From Elysia marginata (lineage: Eukaryota; Mollusca; Gastropoda; Plakobranchidae): 57,427 nt of DNA. The notes under the pieces were generated by a model. The model saw only the letters and a program-made list of their open reading frames with translations. It searched no databases and was not told the origin of the DNA. The stretch's first letter is position 1. Each line of letters begins with the position of its first letter. Where the stretch lies: contig BMAT01004252.1 in assembly GCA_019649035.1 (NCBI GenBank), positions 109,702 through 167,128 on the forward strand. The letters run 5' to 3'. Positions 13,474-28,500 of the stretch are shown here, piece by piece. The translations under genes and the position numbers were made by a program.

Positions 13474-15137
13474 TCTCTATCTATCTATGTATCTAGCCAT
13501 CTATCTTTTTTTTTCTCTCATTCCCACCGTTTATATTAAACTCGTATTCTGATTCTACAAGCATGTGACTAAACTTCTAACACGATCGAGATATACCTCT
13601 TGGATGAGTCCACCTTTCGGACACCGTTAAACATTTCCTAAGGCTAATTGGCCCAAAAATCGACAGGCCTTACAGAAAAAGTCTTTGAATTGATAAATTG
13701 ACCTAGATCTAGATAATAGCAATTTTCAATCAATACCGAGGAAATTTTTTAAGTTCACCCATATTAATTTGTTTTAGAGCCTAATCTATTTAAGTTTTTT
13801 AGAGCCATGTATTCTCGTAAGTTATCGTTAAAATATCATTTACTGCTGTAACTTAGATTGAAATGCTTCGAATAGCATTAGGTTTAAGAAATAGCAACCT
13901 CGAAAGCAACCTGTGACTCAAAACGATTTTTGAATTATTTTTTTCTTCCTAATTGACAATTGAAGAGATACGAATTTTACACGAATTTTGTAGTTGTGTT
14001 CTCATCTTTGCTTGGTCTAACTTGTTTAACGTTATATTTAATATTTTACTTACAAAATTTTTTGTCTTGAGCTAATTGAATGAATTTAGAGCCAGCTTCA
14101 ATATCTAGAAATTATACCAACCACAGGTGGACTTCAGGGTTTAGGTTAAATGAACTTTCGTGTGCCTGCTTTTCAAAAAACATTTTTCACAAGACACAAC
14201 ATTTTTTTTTGTTAGTGCAAAAATAACAACTTCTTTAAAAACTTCTTCTCAAAGACGTTTTTAAAGTTTGAAGTAGCAGTTTCTTCGCCTCTTTTTAATT
14301 AAAGGAGTTCTAATCCGCGATCATGGTTTTAAGAGAATGGATGTAGTAAATGAACTATAACAATCAATAAAACAAAATTCCACAGGTCTCAGTTGAATAT
14401 CAATTTACTGAGCCAATCGTCTTCAAGGACTTGCTACTGGCATTTTGCTTCATATGATGTGGAAAACAAATTGATGCTGCATTGCTTTTAATGAGCTTTT
14501 TATGTCCCCGAAAGGTTATGTCTCATTCATAATTTTACTCTACATTTAAAAAACTAATCACCATCGTCCGAAAACTAGTTTATGTATATGTTTTCTTTCT
14601 TGATTGATGAAAAAAAATCAAGATGACGTTTTATGCTTACTTAAAAGAAAGACGAAACTTAATTCTTTTCCTCCCTACACAGACATATATGTAAATCACA
14701 TCTGCTGATCTGTCTCCTTGCATGGCTCGAACATGCACATATAGAGACTCAAAAAAACACCATTTTCAACATAATTCTTCTATAAGTCCTCAAACAACAC
14801 CCCAGCTCGAATACTGTCGATTCATCGATGTTTACGATTGTGGCCGGGATATCAAAACATCAAAGACACAACGGACCATTTCATATCTAGTATTGACAAG
14901 AAAAAGTTGGAAGTGTAGCATTACGCTACTATTACTACTCATACTACTACCACTACTACTACTACTACTACTNNNNNNNNNNNNNNNNNNNNNNNNNNNN
15001 NNNNNNNNNNNNNNNNNNNACTACTGCTACTACTAAAACTAATACTACTACGACTACTGCTACTACTACTACTATTACTACTACTACTACTACTTCTTCT
15101 GCTACTACTACCAGTACCACTAATACTACTGCTGCTG

Positions 15138-15171
<34 letters not shown>

Positions 15172-15173
15172 TT

Positions 15174-15230
<57 letters not shown>

Positions 15231-15324
15231 TTAGTACTACTACTATTACTACTACTTCTAAGTACTACTGCTACTACTACTACTACTACTACTACTAATA
15301 CTCCTCCTCCTCCTCCTCCTCCTC

Positions 15325-15393
<69 letters not shown>

Positions 15394-18300
15394 TACTAAT
15401 ACTACTACGTTTGCCCGTTTTCTAAATCTATAATGATAACTATAGTGAAAATGTTTAAATCAAGCCAAACCTCTTACTAAACAGTAAGACTGTTCTAGTA
15501 ATAGTTGTTCAGATTTTGCTGGACCAGCATGAAATGTAATGTATGTAATGCAACATCGTTTGAGGAGCTGCCAACTAATACGGTTTAAAACGCAATATTA
15601 TGTAGCGGCTCAATAAGGAGAAAATTTATTATAGTACCAGGCAACGCCACTATTCTCCGGCATCCCTCGCTCAGTTTGTTGATATCCTCGCAGCAGTCCC
15701 ATCTGCCTTGGTTTTTGAGGTAGAGCCCTGGATGATAGCTTGGTAGAAACTCGGCTCCATGTTTTACAGCCTCTGTGATCAAAATGGGTAAAGATTTCAG
15801 TTTCTTGCGAGTGAGTGGTGGTTAACAAAGTTTTAAAGTATTTTGCAAGTTTTTCCATGTGTGCTTTATTTGTTAATCTATAGCATTGCACTCATTGAAA
15901 AACAATTTTTTATGTTTATAAATCAAAAACATCAAAAGTCTTCACAAAGGCATAGTTGAACTTTTTACAAAATACATAAATTGTATTAAATTTCAATAGG
16001 ATAAAAAGCATTTTGTAAATTGAGGTAAACTCTATTTTGAGTCATATATTGTCATGAATCAAGTCAAAGGGACAAATGCATTCAGAAAAAAAGTTAAAAC
16101 AAAAATATTTGGTGAGTCATGACATTTTCATTTTTTTGCCTGTATTATCCGAAAGGATTCGGTTAAATATTAAAATCATAAATTTTTGTCATCATATAGA
16201 TAACTCCCCAAACACTGTAGGGATTGTACAAGTTAACGCCTGTTGCTTTACAGAATTAACTTTGTAATATTTTAAAAGAGTAAGAATATATAGTTTTTAT
16301 ATCTCTTTTTATTCTTACCTACATAGAGTACCACAGAACAGCAAGCAATGCTAAGAGTAAACAAGAATATCGTTGGATTAAATCTAGTTATGAATCAAAC
16401 CTTCAGTGGATGAAGGTCTTTTTTTTAAACGGCATAGTTTGTATAAAATGCTGAAGTAAAAAAAAACAGGCCAAAACAATCAGTATTGATATCTTTTATT
16501 AGCGTTATATAGAGATATATCTTCTTTTTTACTCAAACAATTCAAAACTATCTTTTTTATTTTGTCATAAAATGATCCGAACGTTTTTACCTTTCTTCAA
16601 AGCTTTTATCCAAGCCTGCTGTCTTTCCGGGCTGTTTGCAACCACATAAAGGCGCATCAGGTCATACTCATCAAAGTAAACAACCTAGTGAAACAGCAAT
16701 ACAAATTGGTTTCATCAAAATAAAGGTTGGCTAAAGAAAAGTTTCAGATTTGTTATGCATACAGTGTATAAGCTTACATTTTGTTTCAAAAAATGGAAAT
16801 CTGACTTAGAGAACGAAGAAGTTCAAAATAGTTATAAATTGTAAAAGTATGACATACTAAGAGAGCCGTACCGAGCAATTTTTACTCCATCAACAAACTC
16901 TTGTTTCTTAAAAGGTTGTAATTACTTAATACAGTATAAGTCTTAGAGTAGTGTAATATTCAAAAGCCATGTTTACAAACAAGAGAAAACGTTTCACATA
17001 ATCAAATCTTAATAAATGTTTGAGAAGGGTTAACTAAAAAATACCCCTTTTGAAGAACGGCCAGCTCACACGGTGAATTTTAAATTCCCTAAAAGAAGTA
17101 GATAATTAAAGCCATTAAACATTAAAAGCTGCGTGCTAGAAAAAGAGCATCTGCTCAAGAAAAAAAAACGTGAAAAGGAGCAGGATAGAAAGCGCGATAC
17201 AGAGACATAACAAAACAGGATGGATAGTTTATGGATTTTGGGTCTGTTTCAAAACCAAATTCTCTTGAGTGCAAAATTCAAAATGGGGTTTAACCAGCGA
17301 ACTCTTCTGTAGGCGAGATAACTCTAGTGCTGAATAGAAACCTAAAAACTCACCATTGCCAAAGGGGAAATAATTTTTTTTGTTCAGTTCATGGAACAGC
17401 TTCGCATAAAAGTATCTCCATTTTAAGGCGCATCGAAGTTTATCACATAACCCTAGTTTGTTTAATGCACCGCCCCCCTCACCCACGCAAGGTAATATAA
17501 AAACGAATTTGATTTTTTTCCCTTTTTTATATGTTGATGGCATTGCTGTCTTTAAATGGTTAGGTATTTTAAGCGGTTTTGGTTTTCCTTTTTTTTTTTT
17601 AATTTTAGGTATTTTTCAGGCCAAGAAATTGTTCAACAGCCACCGACATCTTTTTGAAAAATTCAATGAGTGACAGAAACTGTGTTTTACGAACCCGCGG
17701 CCCGCTGCTGCTCTTTTATGGTGTGGCTTACCTGAAATGCATTACGATAGCCTTCAGATTTTTCCAGGTCCGCAGGTTCCACTGCCACAACACAGGACAG
17801 ATGGATACGGCATCGCTCATTCTTTCGAATCTATACATATACATTCGAGGAATGAAAACAGACATAAATATAATAAGAACACAGGAGTGAACTTTTTAAT
17901 ACATTTTATCCAGCGTGTTTACGCCTTGCTTTGAAGCTACATTTTTAAGCGTTTCCTAACCTGTACTATTATTTTTCTCTCCAGAAAAAAAAATTCTGAT
18001 TATGAATGGCAGGAATTACAGTCCTTTTTATGTCAATTTGAAAAACTTCAAATTCGTGAACAGTATGAACTTTATGGATAACGTGAAATAATCGGTGCCA
18101 CAACCTCAAGCAATGGAATCTTTAGGTAGTTATGTAAGATTTGTGTTACTTAATATATTTCATGGTTAAAGAAAACGCAAAGGTGCAAGTTTCCTAATAG
18201 ATTTCTAGAAAGAGACAGTTATAAAAAATCAACGGCATTTTGTTTAGGATTGCTACAGAGTAATAAAAATGTGCGAAAAACGGTAAAAAATAACTTATTC

Positions 18301-21300
18301 ATGACACATGAAAATTTCGATATTTGTATTGATTGTCTTCTCTTAATTGGTCATCATGAGAAAAACTATCATTTCCTTAACAGCTTTTAATTCGATCTTC
18401 CAATATGAAAAAAGATAGAGCATTTCAGGAGCTACCTTCAAAATTTCCGTAGCGCAAAATGCCATTTTCTGGGGTTTTTTTAATCATGCAAACCTATCAT
18501 AATGCGTAACCTTATACGTAAAAAGTAATAGAGATGGTTTGCAAGCCATATACAATCCTGAAACTTACTTAAGTAGCATAAAGTGTTTCGTCCATTTGAT
18601 TTTGCAATATAAATATATAAACATGTTATCGTTGAATTAAATTAGAACTGATTATGTTATTTTGTGAATAAACACAATCGTTTTCATAATTCAGATTAAA
18701 AATCCATTTTATTGTTTTATAAAGAGTCGATTTCAATCCTAGATACAAATTAAAGTATTTTTTTAAAATACAATTGAAAAGCTTTGCAATTTTCATGAAG
18801 TTTCTCTCCCTTCCTCTCTTTGATTCTTTCCCTCTTGAATCATTGGAACATGTAACTGTAGTGAGAGACATTTTGTAATTACCAATAGGACACACAAATA
18901 ATTTTCTAAACTCTGAGTTATAAGTCAACTAAAAGAATTTTTATGAAAAAGTATTGTATAGAAAATGACTTGTTTGAGTAAACTAAAACAAAAATCAAAA
19001 TCATTACTTTCTCTCAGGTGAGTTCTATTCAACGCTCGGTAGGACTTTATTAACTGGCTGTAAAGCTTTTTTAGTTAGTTCTAATTTGAAAATGTTCACT
19101 AGCACTGGGGGTTTGCTTTTATTATTTGACCTTACGTTGTTGTTTCCTTTTAAATACAAACATGAAATAAAATATTCTCATTGGGTCCTCATCTTGTTTC
19201 ATTCATTTAGGTCAATAGGAGACAAATTACCATACGTCACAGAGAAATTAATGAAAATGGCAAATAACATAAGATGGCGATTGAGTTGTTATGAAAGCTA
19301 TTGGTTTATGTTTTATGAGGTAACATTATTGCAATATGGTAATCTAATTTCCAAAAATTGATTATTCGCCAGAGGAAATCAAACAGAAAATTCAAAGCCG
19401 CATCCTTTTGTTGGTAAATATTAAAATAATTGCCGTTATAAATCTGATTTATGCAATGTGTATATTGAACAGAAATTATTTAATTTATCCCCAGTGTCAG
19501 AAATCAAAATTGTTGGTGCCCTGAACATAAACCTTTTCAGATAGCCTAAAACCATAGAATATTTTTAACGATGAAAAATTAAATTAAGTTTTTCTTTACT
19601 TAATCATGTTCTTTTTCTTGATTGTTTAAACTTTTAAAAAAAAATTATTATAGTCTACGTTATAAATTTGTCCAGCAACTAGTTTAAATGAGTTCAATGT
19701 CTCAATTTTCATATTAAAGGACGTTGTTATTTTAACAAACATTCATCTGTGCTTCCAGACATCAAAAATTGTATGAAAACGTGATAATTTAGAGAAAAGA
19801 TATTAGAACTTTACACAAATCCTTAATCAACAGTACATTAAATATGGAAATACTTTTAGAAGGCCTTTCTTTTCTTCATATGAGAAATTCAAATATCCAA
19901 CTGATTTGGACTGGTGATAACACATATCAAATTGTTTTATGTATACTCTAGAGAAAGAGGTCAGTAAAAGAATATATAAAACAAACGGACATAAATTGTC
20001 TTGGTACATACAGTAGCTGTTATGCTTGACCAATCATTTAGACAAAAGCCTACAGTTCAGAGGCTGTAAAACAGTATTCTAATTAATTCAAATGGAGAAC
20101 TGTTATTTACGCGACATTATTTTTCTCTTTATTTTGACAGACTACTAAATTTGTAAAACCAAAACTGGCGATTTCAATTTGCAATTCTAAATCTCTGGAA
20201 CTTTACGAAATGAGCTAGTTTCAGGCTAGCCTGCCATACTAAGAGTATTAAAGCAGACTATAAATATGGAAGGATAAGAGGATTATATTGCATTGTGAGG
20301 ACAGATTTTTCTAGAACACGTGTGTCCAAAATACACATGTTTCCTCATCCTTACAATAGATGATTAAAACAGCTTCCATCTAATAATTGATCCAATGCTA
20401 ATAAGGAATTTTGATAGTAAATTAATAAGAGGAGCAAGAACGTTAAAACAGAATTATTTTTAAAGCATATAAATTTCAGATGACAGCCCTAATGAAAATG
20501 AGGAAAAAGATATTACAAAAAGTCTGGACATATTTTAAAGGGATAGAAAAGGTAAACGCTGAATAAAAAGCGTTAGGTGTAAAACTATAAAGAATCTAAA
20601 AATTAATTAAGATAGGTGTATATATCTATGTACGAAAACAAAATAACTACGGAAGTCTTTTTTAACTTACATCACTTTCTGATACCTGTGTCAAAATTTC
20701 CTATTGAAGGGCAAATAAAACATAACAGACTTTCAAGAAATTATTTACTTTAGATATTGTTTAATCCTGGTGATCAAAAAGAGTTTAATACGCATTAGCA
20801 GTTGTTAGTAACATTGCCCAAAATATGAATTAATCATTTCACTCTAAGAATAAAAAAAATTATATACTGTATTCGTCTTAAAAAATACTTCTTAAAAGAA
20901 TATTTAAACCGTTAAAAAATGTGAATCTAGTTATATTTCAATCTGTTTCAATAAAAAGGAGGATTTCATTTAATATCTTTATCGTAAAGTAAAACACCAT
21001 TAGACACATTTCCGTAATTCGAATGGAAGGGCGTTAGTTTTATTTGGGATTTTGTATTTTCACGACTCGAACGTGTTTTTCTGTTTCTCTTTTTTTCAAA
21101 ACTTAGCTTTTCTTTTGAATAATATCGATGTGAAAACAAGTTGACATTTTTATCATAAACTAAATTTGACAAAATTTCAGACCTTAATTATTATTAATAA
21201 CTATTACAAATCAGAATTGTTATGAAAAAAGAGCTCTAGAGACCTCTGCAAACGTTGAGAGTTCTTTAACTAAAATGGAACAAGGGAAATGATGTAGTCG

Positions 21301-22329
21301 ACTAAATTTTTATAGAAGCTTCCGCAAAACAGTATTTGTTGTTGCAATGTAATTATGCTTCAGAAAATACTGATTGGTTTTGCTTTGGTTGCTTTATAGT
21401 TTGCTTTTGGGTTTAACAAGTTCTTAAATATAATTTAGATTAAGCTGGAAACAAATTGTTTTTCTGTTTGAAGGATTAGTTTCATCTTAAAAATTTATTT
21501 TTTTTGTTATAAAAAGCGAGTATAAAAATAATTGAGGATTGGAAATTAAACATTTTCTATTAATATTTCCATGACTGATATAAAATTCAATTACGTTTCC
21601 ACATGAACTTTAATAAGTTTAAGTTTTGCCATGATCGTCGGCATTCCTTCGTTCCTCTGGACTGAAATCCTGCCCAAAAAGAAATTTTATTTACTTCAAA
21701 GTCCACAAACCATTGAGCTCTAACACCTTTCTTTTAGGCACACTTAAGGGCTCGAAATTGCAATATTTCTTGAATATTTTAGATTTCTAGCACTATGATT
21801 GATTGATTGAAGGGTATTTTTACAAGCCCAATTCCACTTCAAAGGTGCTCTCAGGGCTTGGGTCCCAATGACAATTTACAGGCTGCCACCCAGAAACTAG
21901 CGGGGATACCATGACTTAGCCTCAGCCAGTCACATTATACTGACACCGACCCAACCAGTGGGGGCCCGGACTGCGCTCGGCTGTGTTTCGAACTCGCGAC
22001 CTCTTGGCCACGGAGCGAAGCCACTACCAACTGAGCTATGCGACCACCAGGCATTAAAGGACAATCATTTCTAGTGATTTTTTTTTTTTTAGCAACTTCT
22101 GTTTCACCTTTGAAAAGTGCACCGTCAATTAAAACAAAGGTGAAAAAGAATTAGTCTTCAACGACAGTTCAAGCGTTAGTTTTCAGAAAAATCGAAAAAA
22201 AGATTCATTTACAATCTGAGAAACTAAGCTCATGTTCACTATCGGTAGCATAGAAAAGAGGGATTGAAACTGAAAATGTCCCTATTTATGATGCGGTATA
22301 TTTTTATATAAAATTTTTAAAAGGTTAAA

Positions 22330-22373
<44 letters not shown>

Positions 22374-22501
22374 TAATAATGATAATAATAATGACAACAA
22401 TAATAATAATAATGATAATAATAATGATAATTTTATTAATAATAATAATAATAATGATGATGATAATAACAATGATAATAATAACAATAATAATAATAAT
22501 C

Positions 22502-22546
<45 letters not shown>

Positions 22547-25500
22547 TTAAGACAAGGTGTTCTTCGTTGGTTTTATTCTTGAAAATTAGACATGCGGTCT
22601 TTCTACTTGTGTGGGTGAACGACTCTCCTCAAGTACCCTCGGCCACTGTTTTTGTTTATATTATGTTCTTTCTAGAAGAAATTCTAACATTTACTCGTAG
22701 TGGAAGTTTTATGACACAGTTTCCTTTTGCTTTCACCGGACGGCATGGTAAGTAGGTATGGTAGAGTAATTTAGTTATTTATTTGTATTTATATGTACAG
22801 AGCAGCCATACAGATTTAATTGATTTCTCTGGGCACTGCAATAACTTAGGACTCACCCTAAGATCTCCATCGTAGTACCGCAAGCTGTTGGCATCCAGGA
22901 CAAACGTCCGCTGTTTGTAGTTAATAGAAGTGAAGAAAGAACTTCTTCCCTGGGCTCTCTTTAGCATCGTGTCCACTAATAACGTGGACAGTCTCATAGC
23001 ATGGGCCGAGCTCAAACTGGCCGTTGAAAGACCCGACGAGGTACGGTTGCCGTCAATAACTTTAAAGAGATAAAAAGTAGTCAGAATAAATCATGTGAAT
23101 CCTTTAATGAACCATACACGATATTTAAATGAGACATAGGTCGAGACATTGACAAATTAAGTTTTTAAATCATGCCTTTTGAGATAATGAGCTTTTAACT
23201 TTAGATTTTCTGTATTGTGATATATAAGTTTCTAATCTTAAACCAATTTTTTTTTTCACACAGCAACAGATCTAAAAACGTCAGAGTTTATTTTCTATAC
23301 TTTATACGTATATTCATATATAAAGGCAATTTGAAAAGGCCATATATGGTACCTTTTCTAATTAACTAAAGCATGAAAGGTTTTTGCTTGAAAAATCTCG
23401 ATCATCGTTTTCGTTACTTGCAAAAACAAAACAAAAAAGAAATAAAATTCTGAACATTGATTACCGGGAAAAAGCAACGGCGCATTAGAGCTCAGGTCAA
23501 CCATCCCATTAGCAATGATTATTATTTTCAACGACATTCAATTGGTGAACCACACTACACCTGGCTGTTGTAAACTTAACGAACTTTGATATGTTCTCTA
23601 TCTTAACAGTCAGCGTCCATTGAGTAGGATAAGAAGTCTCTCAATTTTGTAAATACTAATTTGGGGTAAACGAGGTCAGATCCCGTCTGTGTGTTTCACT
23701 GATGAATCTACTGCTATCTGCTGGCATGAAGCGGCTTCATGAAATTCTCGTTATGAAACAATAACCCTTTATTTTCCATAGGGACACGAACTTGATTGCC
23801 CTCTAATATAGCAAGCTTTGTATGTAGCATTAAGTGATTACATTATGGTGTCTGTCGGTTAATAAAGTAAGTGTTGGCTATTCTACCGAGCGATCAAAGA
23901 CGCTGCCGATGCTAATAAATTAATAAAGACGAGCGAGTATTAAACAAAAACCTGTCCGACGCAAAGACGAAATTCTCGCTTTCTAAAAGAAAAAAAAGCC
24001 AAGACCGGTTTCTTTAAGCCAGTTAAAATAACCAGATTTCACAACAGTACTGTTACTTTTCAACTCACTCACTCACTACCCTTTTTGCCATGGGCAACTA
24101 GGGCAGCGTTACTTTTCAAGTCGTTGATTTTTTCAACAGTTTTATATTTTCAGAGCTTCAAAAATTGAAAGTGTCTAACTTCCTAGAGCTGTAACGTTCT
24201 ATTATTTGACTTTAAAATCTACCAACAGTCTACCGTTTGTTTTTTTTTTAATTTATAAACTTTCATATCGCCATATTGAGGTTTGTGTGCGTGCGAGGGG
24301 GGTGTATATCTTTTGGGTCCACTTCTGGTTTAATCTTTTTTGTTTCTTTTCTCTGTCTATCCTTATAATCATTTACGTACAACTTTGAAACAAATACCTC
24401 AAACTAAAACACTATCCACAAAAAAGATTAATCGCTAAGCTGTTCGTTACCAGAAAAGATTTCAAAGTACCAGGTACGTCTACCAACTTAGTTTTAAAGC
24501 TATCGCCATGGAATCAAGAAAAGCGAGTATAAAATGGCTTAATATTAAAATCCGCATGTCTTTTCTTCATTATGCATTGATTTTGAACATGTACGTGTAC
24601 CAACTTAGTTCTAGTACAAGAAAACTATCGTCATGCAAACAACAAAAACGAGTATAAAAGAGTATAAAAAAGTCTGAATATTAACATAAACATTCGCATG
24701 CTTTTTTCATTTTTCATTAATTTCGAACTCAAACAAGCAAAAATTAAAGTTGAGGCATATTACATGTATTCGAAAAAAAGAATGCTGCAAATGTATATAC
24801 AATTAAAGCGACCAGCGAGCATATTGTTCATGTCACATTTTCAAAGCTGGAAACTCAAAAAGCGTTAAAAATCTAATTTGTAGTATTAATGGGACTTAGA
24901 GCAAGCGAAGCTAAAAACCACAATATCTGAACGCAACCTTAAAACTTTGGAGACCTTTACATCGAAAGGAGGATCAAAATGGATTGAGTTACAGAAAGGC
25001 AGAAACATAACAGGAAAAAAGAAAAGTTAACTTTACACATTCTAGTACTTCTATGACATATGCATAGATTACAATGGTGGTAATTTTTTTTGTTTGTAGT
25101 AGAAACAGATACAGATTGATATATAGGTGGAATGAAAAAAAAGACGTAAACGGACAGATGAACCTGAAAAATACAGTGCACTAGAGCGAAGTAAAAACAC
25201 AGCCATCGTGGGTATCGTTTTATGATGATCAATATAAGCCAAGAAGTTTTAGCAAGTAAGCGAAATAATATAATTATGCAGGTAAAGAAAAAGAGAATGT
25301 TGTCTTGTAATAAGCAGGGTATGGGATCACGTGTAGAGCGTACAAAATTTGTTTCAAGCATTAAAAGTGCCGGTTAAGATGTTGTATGGTACAGATGATA
25401 GAGCAGCTGAGGGCAAAATCCTTTAATGTATGAGCTTTGTTTGACGTGATGACCATCTTTGTACTGTTATTTGTTTGGCTTTTTTTTTTTTGCTTAAAAG

Positions 25501-28500
25501 AGTGTAAAGAGTGTATTGAATGACAACAAGAAAGGTCAGTTTTTGCCGTGTTTCTCATTCTTGACTCACTGAATGGGTTTTTTTTGTTGTTTTTTTTTAT
25601 TTCAAAATAGGCCATACAAAAAAATGTTCATATTGACAACACGCCATTGTCAACTAATTTGAGATTTTAAATGTTTCTAGCCCAAGGAGCCTAAAAATGT
25701 GAATGAAAAAGTCGGTGAAAAGAATTAATATTGTTTTTAAAAATTGTGTACTGCATTTTTACTCTTTGATTTACATTCAATAAAATTTAAATTTCCATCC
25801 ATTTTATCTTTTAGCAAGTTTAAGCAACTGCAAACTTCTTACATAAATGGTACATTTTTTATTATTAATTTGATTTCAGTCGTTGATTCAACTTTAAACT
25901 GCTAAACCAAATGATGGAATTAATTTACTCTATTTTTACTAAAACATAAAACCTTTTTGCAAGATTTCTATTTAAAGTTATCAAAAGTCCCTAATGTTCT
26001 TAAATTTTATTGGGTCGTATTATCCAATTTTAAAAGAAAACATTTTTGGCCATAACTGTTATCAATATAAGTATAAACTTGTTTCAATCTTAATTTCTCT
26101 GCGTTGTTCATTTTGTTAGTAAATTAAATAGTTTTTTTTATTTTCTTCTGTTCTTTTATATTTTGTAACCTTTTCCTCTGACATTCAGTTCTACCATCAG
26201 GTCCACTGTTTTTTTTTTTTGTCGACGCCTAGCCCTTACAAACCCACCCTTTTTCAACTGCTACCACAACCGTCACCTAACTGAGCCCACGCCCTCTCTA
26301 AGACAGTCAATGCTGAAAGAGTGAGTGCTCAATAAAAGCGATGCCCAATGATCATTGCTCATTTCTCCTCGACAACTGTCGCGCCGGGATTACCTCCACT
26401 GCTGCGGCGGGTTAGAGACGCGAAACATTTCCGTAAGCCTTGTGATGTGGTCTGAATCAATTGGCGACTTTTTCGTGTAAGATATAAAACAGGAAAGATA
26501 GATAGATAAATATATTGATATATATACAGATAGATAGATAGATAGAGAGTTAGATAGATAAATAAATAGATAGACACATTGATGCAGAAATAATTATGTA
26601 GAGGGATAGGTTTTTGGATAGAGAAATGATAGATAGAAATGTAGATAAAGAATGTATCGAAAGATAAACTTCATCATCGACAAAATATGAAGACAGCAAC
26701 ATAGATATTCGGACAGATATATCGATGGTAAATTGGATTGAATATAGGTAGAGATAGATGCATTAATGGAATCGAAAACAATAAATATTAGGAAAAGTAG
26801 GGATGGTAAAGAACTTTTTGTTTGTTTAAGCATAAAACTTACCTTTACCCTTTGTTATTTAGGACGGCCGCTTGTTCATTCCTTAAGTTATTGTTTTACT
26901 AAAGGACTTGTGTCGACGCAGCAAAAAATATAGAAATATTCCTTTTGTTGAAACCGACGTTGTATTCACGGCGATTTCATTTTTTTTAAACATTGGGCAC
27001 ATAATTTTAAAACATTAAAGTTTATTTTCTGAATTATGCTGTTTTATAGGATAAGTTAGCAGCTAATACCTTTAGAAGGTAAATATATCTACGCTTTCGA
27101 TGGTGATTTTCACTCTGATCCTAACGTAATTATCACTTTTGTATTGTGATATAAACAAGTGATATATTGCAAACAGAAAGATAAATAAACAGATAAGTGG
27201 ACACAATGCTAAAATATGGGAAATGGGCATATAGATGTTTTTAGCTTCCAATATCGAAATTCTTACATTAAACTTGTTTGAAATAGTCGCTAGATACCAG
27301 TATTTATCGCGCTTGTAAGTTCATTGGGAAATGCTTCTTAAAGGTAACTTTTAAATTGAACAATGAATAGTGTCAAGAGTAATGTAAATCATGATAGCAA
27401 TATTAGTAATAATTATGATAAAATAAATAACAATAAAAATATAAATAATTACAATAATAAAAGAAGAAGAAGAATAAGAAAGTTTTCAATAATTTTAAAA
27501 AAATAAAATATACAACAGAGAACAACAATTATACTAATAGTATGATAAAGTTATATCCAGTAAAAAACAGCAGGAATAGTGTTTGAAATGAAGCAAAACA
27601 ACAACAACGATAAAAATGCTCAGGGTAATCATATCGCCTCTGCAGTGTCCACAATAAACATAGTAACGGATAATAAACACATTATTTGCCCTATTCTGAT
27701 TGATGAGATGATAAGCATGCAGGCAATAAACCTTAGATTATTTTAGACACAGTATTTTTCTATGACTACGTTCGTTTGCTATGCGGGTCAATCGAACATT
27801 ACTCCTAAAATAACAGGAATCGCAATTTATTTCCGATGTGAGGGTAGAAAAATCACAGTAAACATTCTATTTGCGTCATCGTATGAACGTGCGGAGAGAT
27901 GAGAAAAGTAGATGCGAGTTACCTGAGTTACCAGGTCTCTTTAGGGGCGCTTAATCCAATTTGGGTTTTAGGAACATTTTTAGTGGATCTTTATTTTGCT
28001 GAGGGGATGGTTGTGATAGGGGGGGGGGTTACCTTGGCAGTGGGTGGACTTTGTTCAGCCAATCGAAACGTATAGTTTAAAGCAAAGAAAAAAACAAATT
28101 CTGCGACGAATGGAAATTTAACAGTGTGGGTGGACATTTTCTACTATTCTAAAGTTTTTATCATGAAAAAATAAACCAATTATTTTATGAAAATGTAGAG
28201 GTTATAGTTGCACCTATGTTATTCTAAAATCACGCTTTAATTTTGTGGGCAACTTTTTTATTTAACATTTTTTACCGGAGTAACCCAGTGCGTAAGAAAA
28301 CTCAATAAATACCAGCAACATTATATATATCTCGGGCGTTTTTACAAAACATTAAAAATTGATTGGCGTTGAAAATAAAAACGTTCAAAATTATGGCATG
28401 AGATTTTAATATCAGGTTATAGTAAAAGTTAGCTTTTAATTTTTAAATTACAACTATTGTACTGTTGTTGGGGTTTTAAAAAGAACGTAAATATTTAAAA

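Larger units (their letters stand above)
12464..15637 (-). other. Stretch between modules B and A (phase-1 intron or intergenic)
   Basis: These 3.2 kb separate the BTK exon of module B from the first PH exon of module A. GA, CT and ACT arrays and an assembly gap fill much of it. I found no exon resembling the module A tail exon, which would be expected if module B ended its own gene here. Confidence 0.6.
17831..22856 (-). other. Intron between module B exons 1 and 2
   Basis: This 5-kb intron holds an imperfect palindrome at 20,292-20,357, a SINE at 21,797-22,049 and an AAT array at 22,335-22,548. No exon was found in it. Confidence 0.7.

Noticed and set aside
26394..26451. Possible minus-strand exon in a GC-rich patch with donor GGAG/GTAATC
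   Set aside because: Its 58-nt length would break the frame between modules C and B, and its 19 residues match nothing I know.
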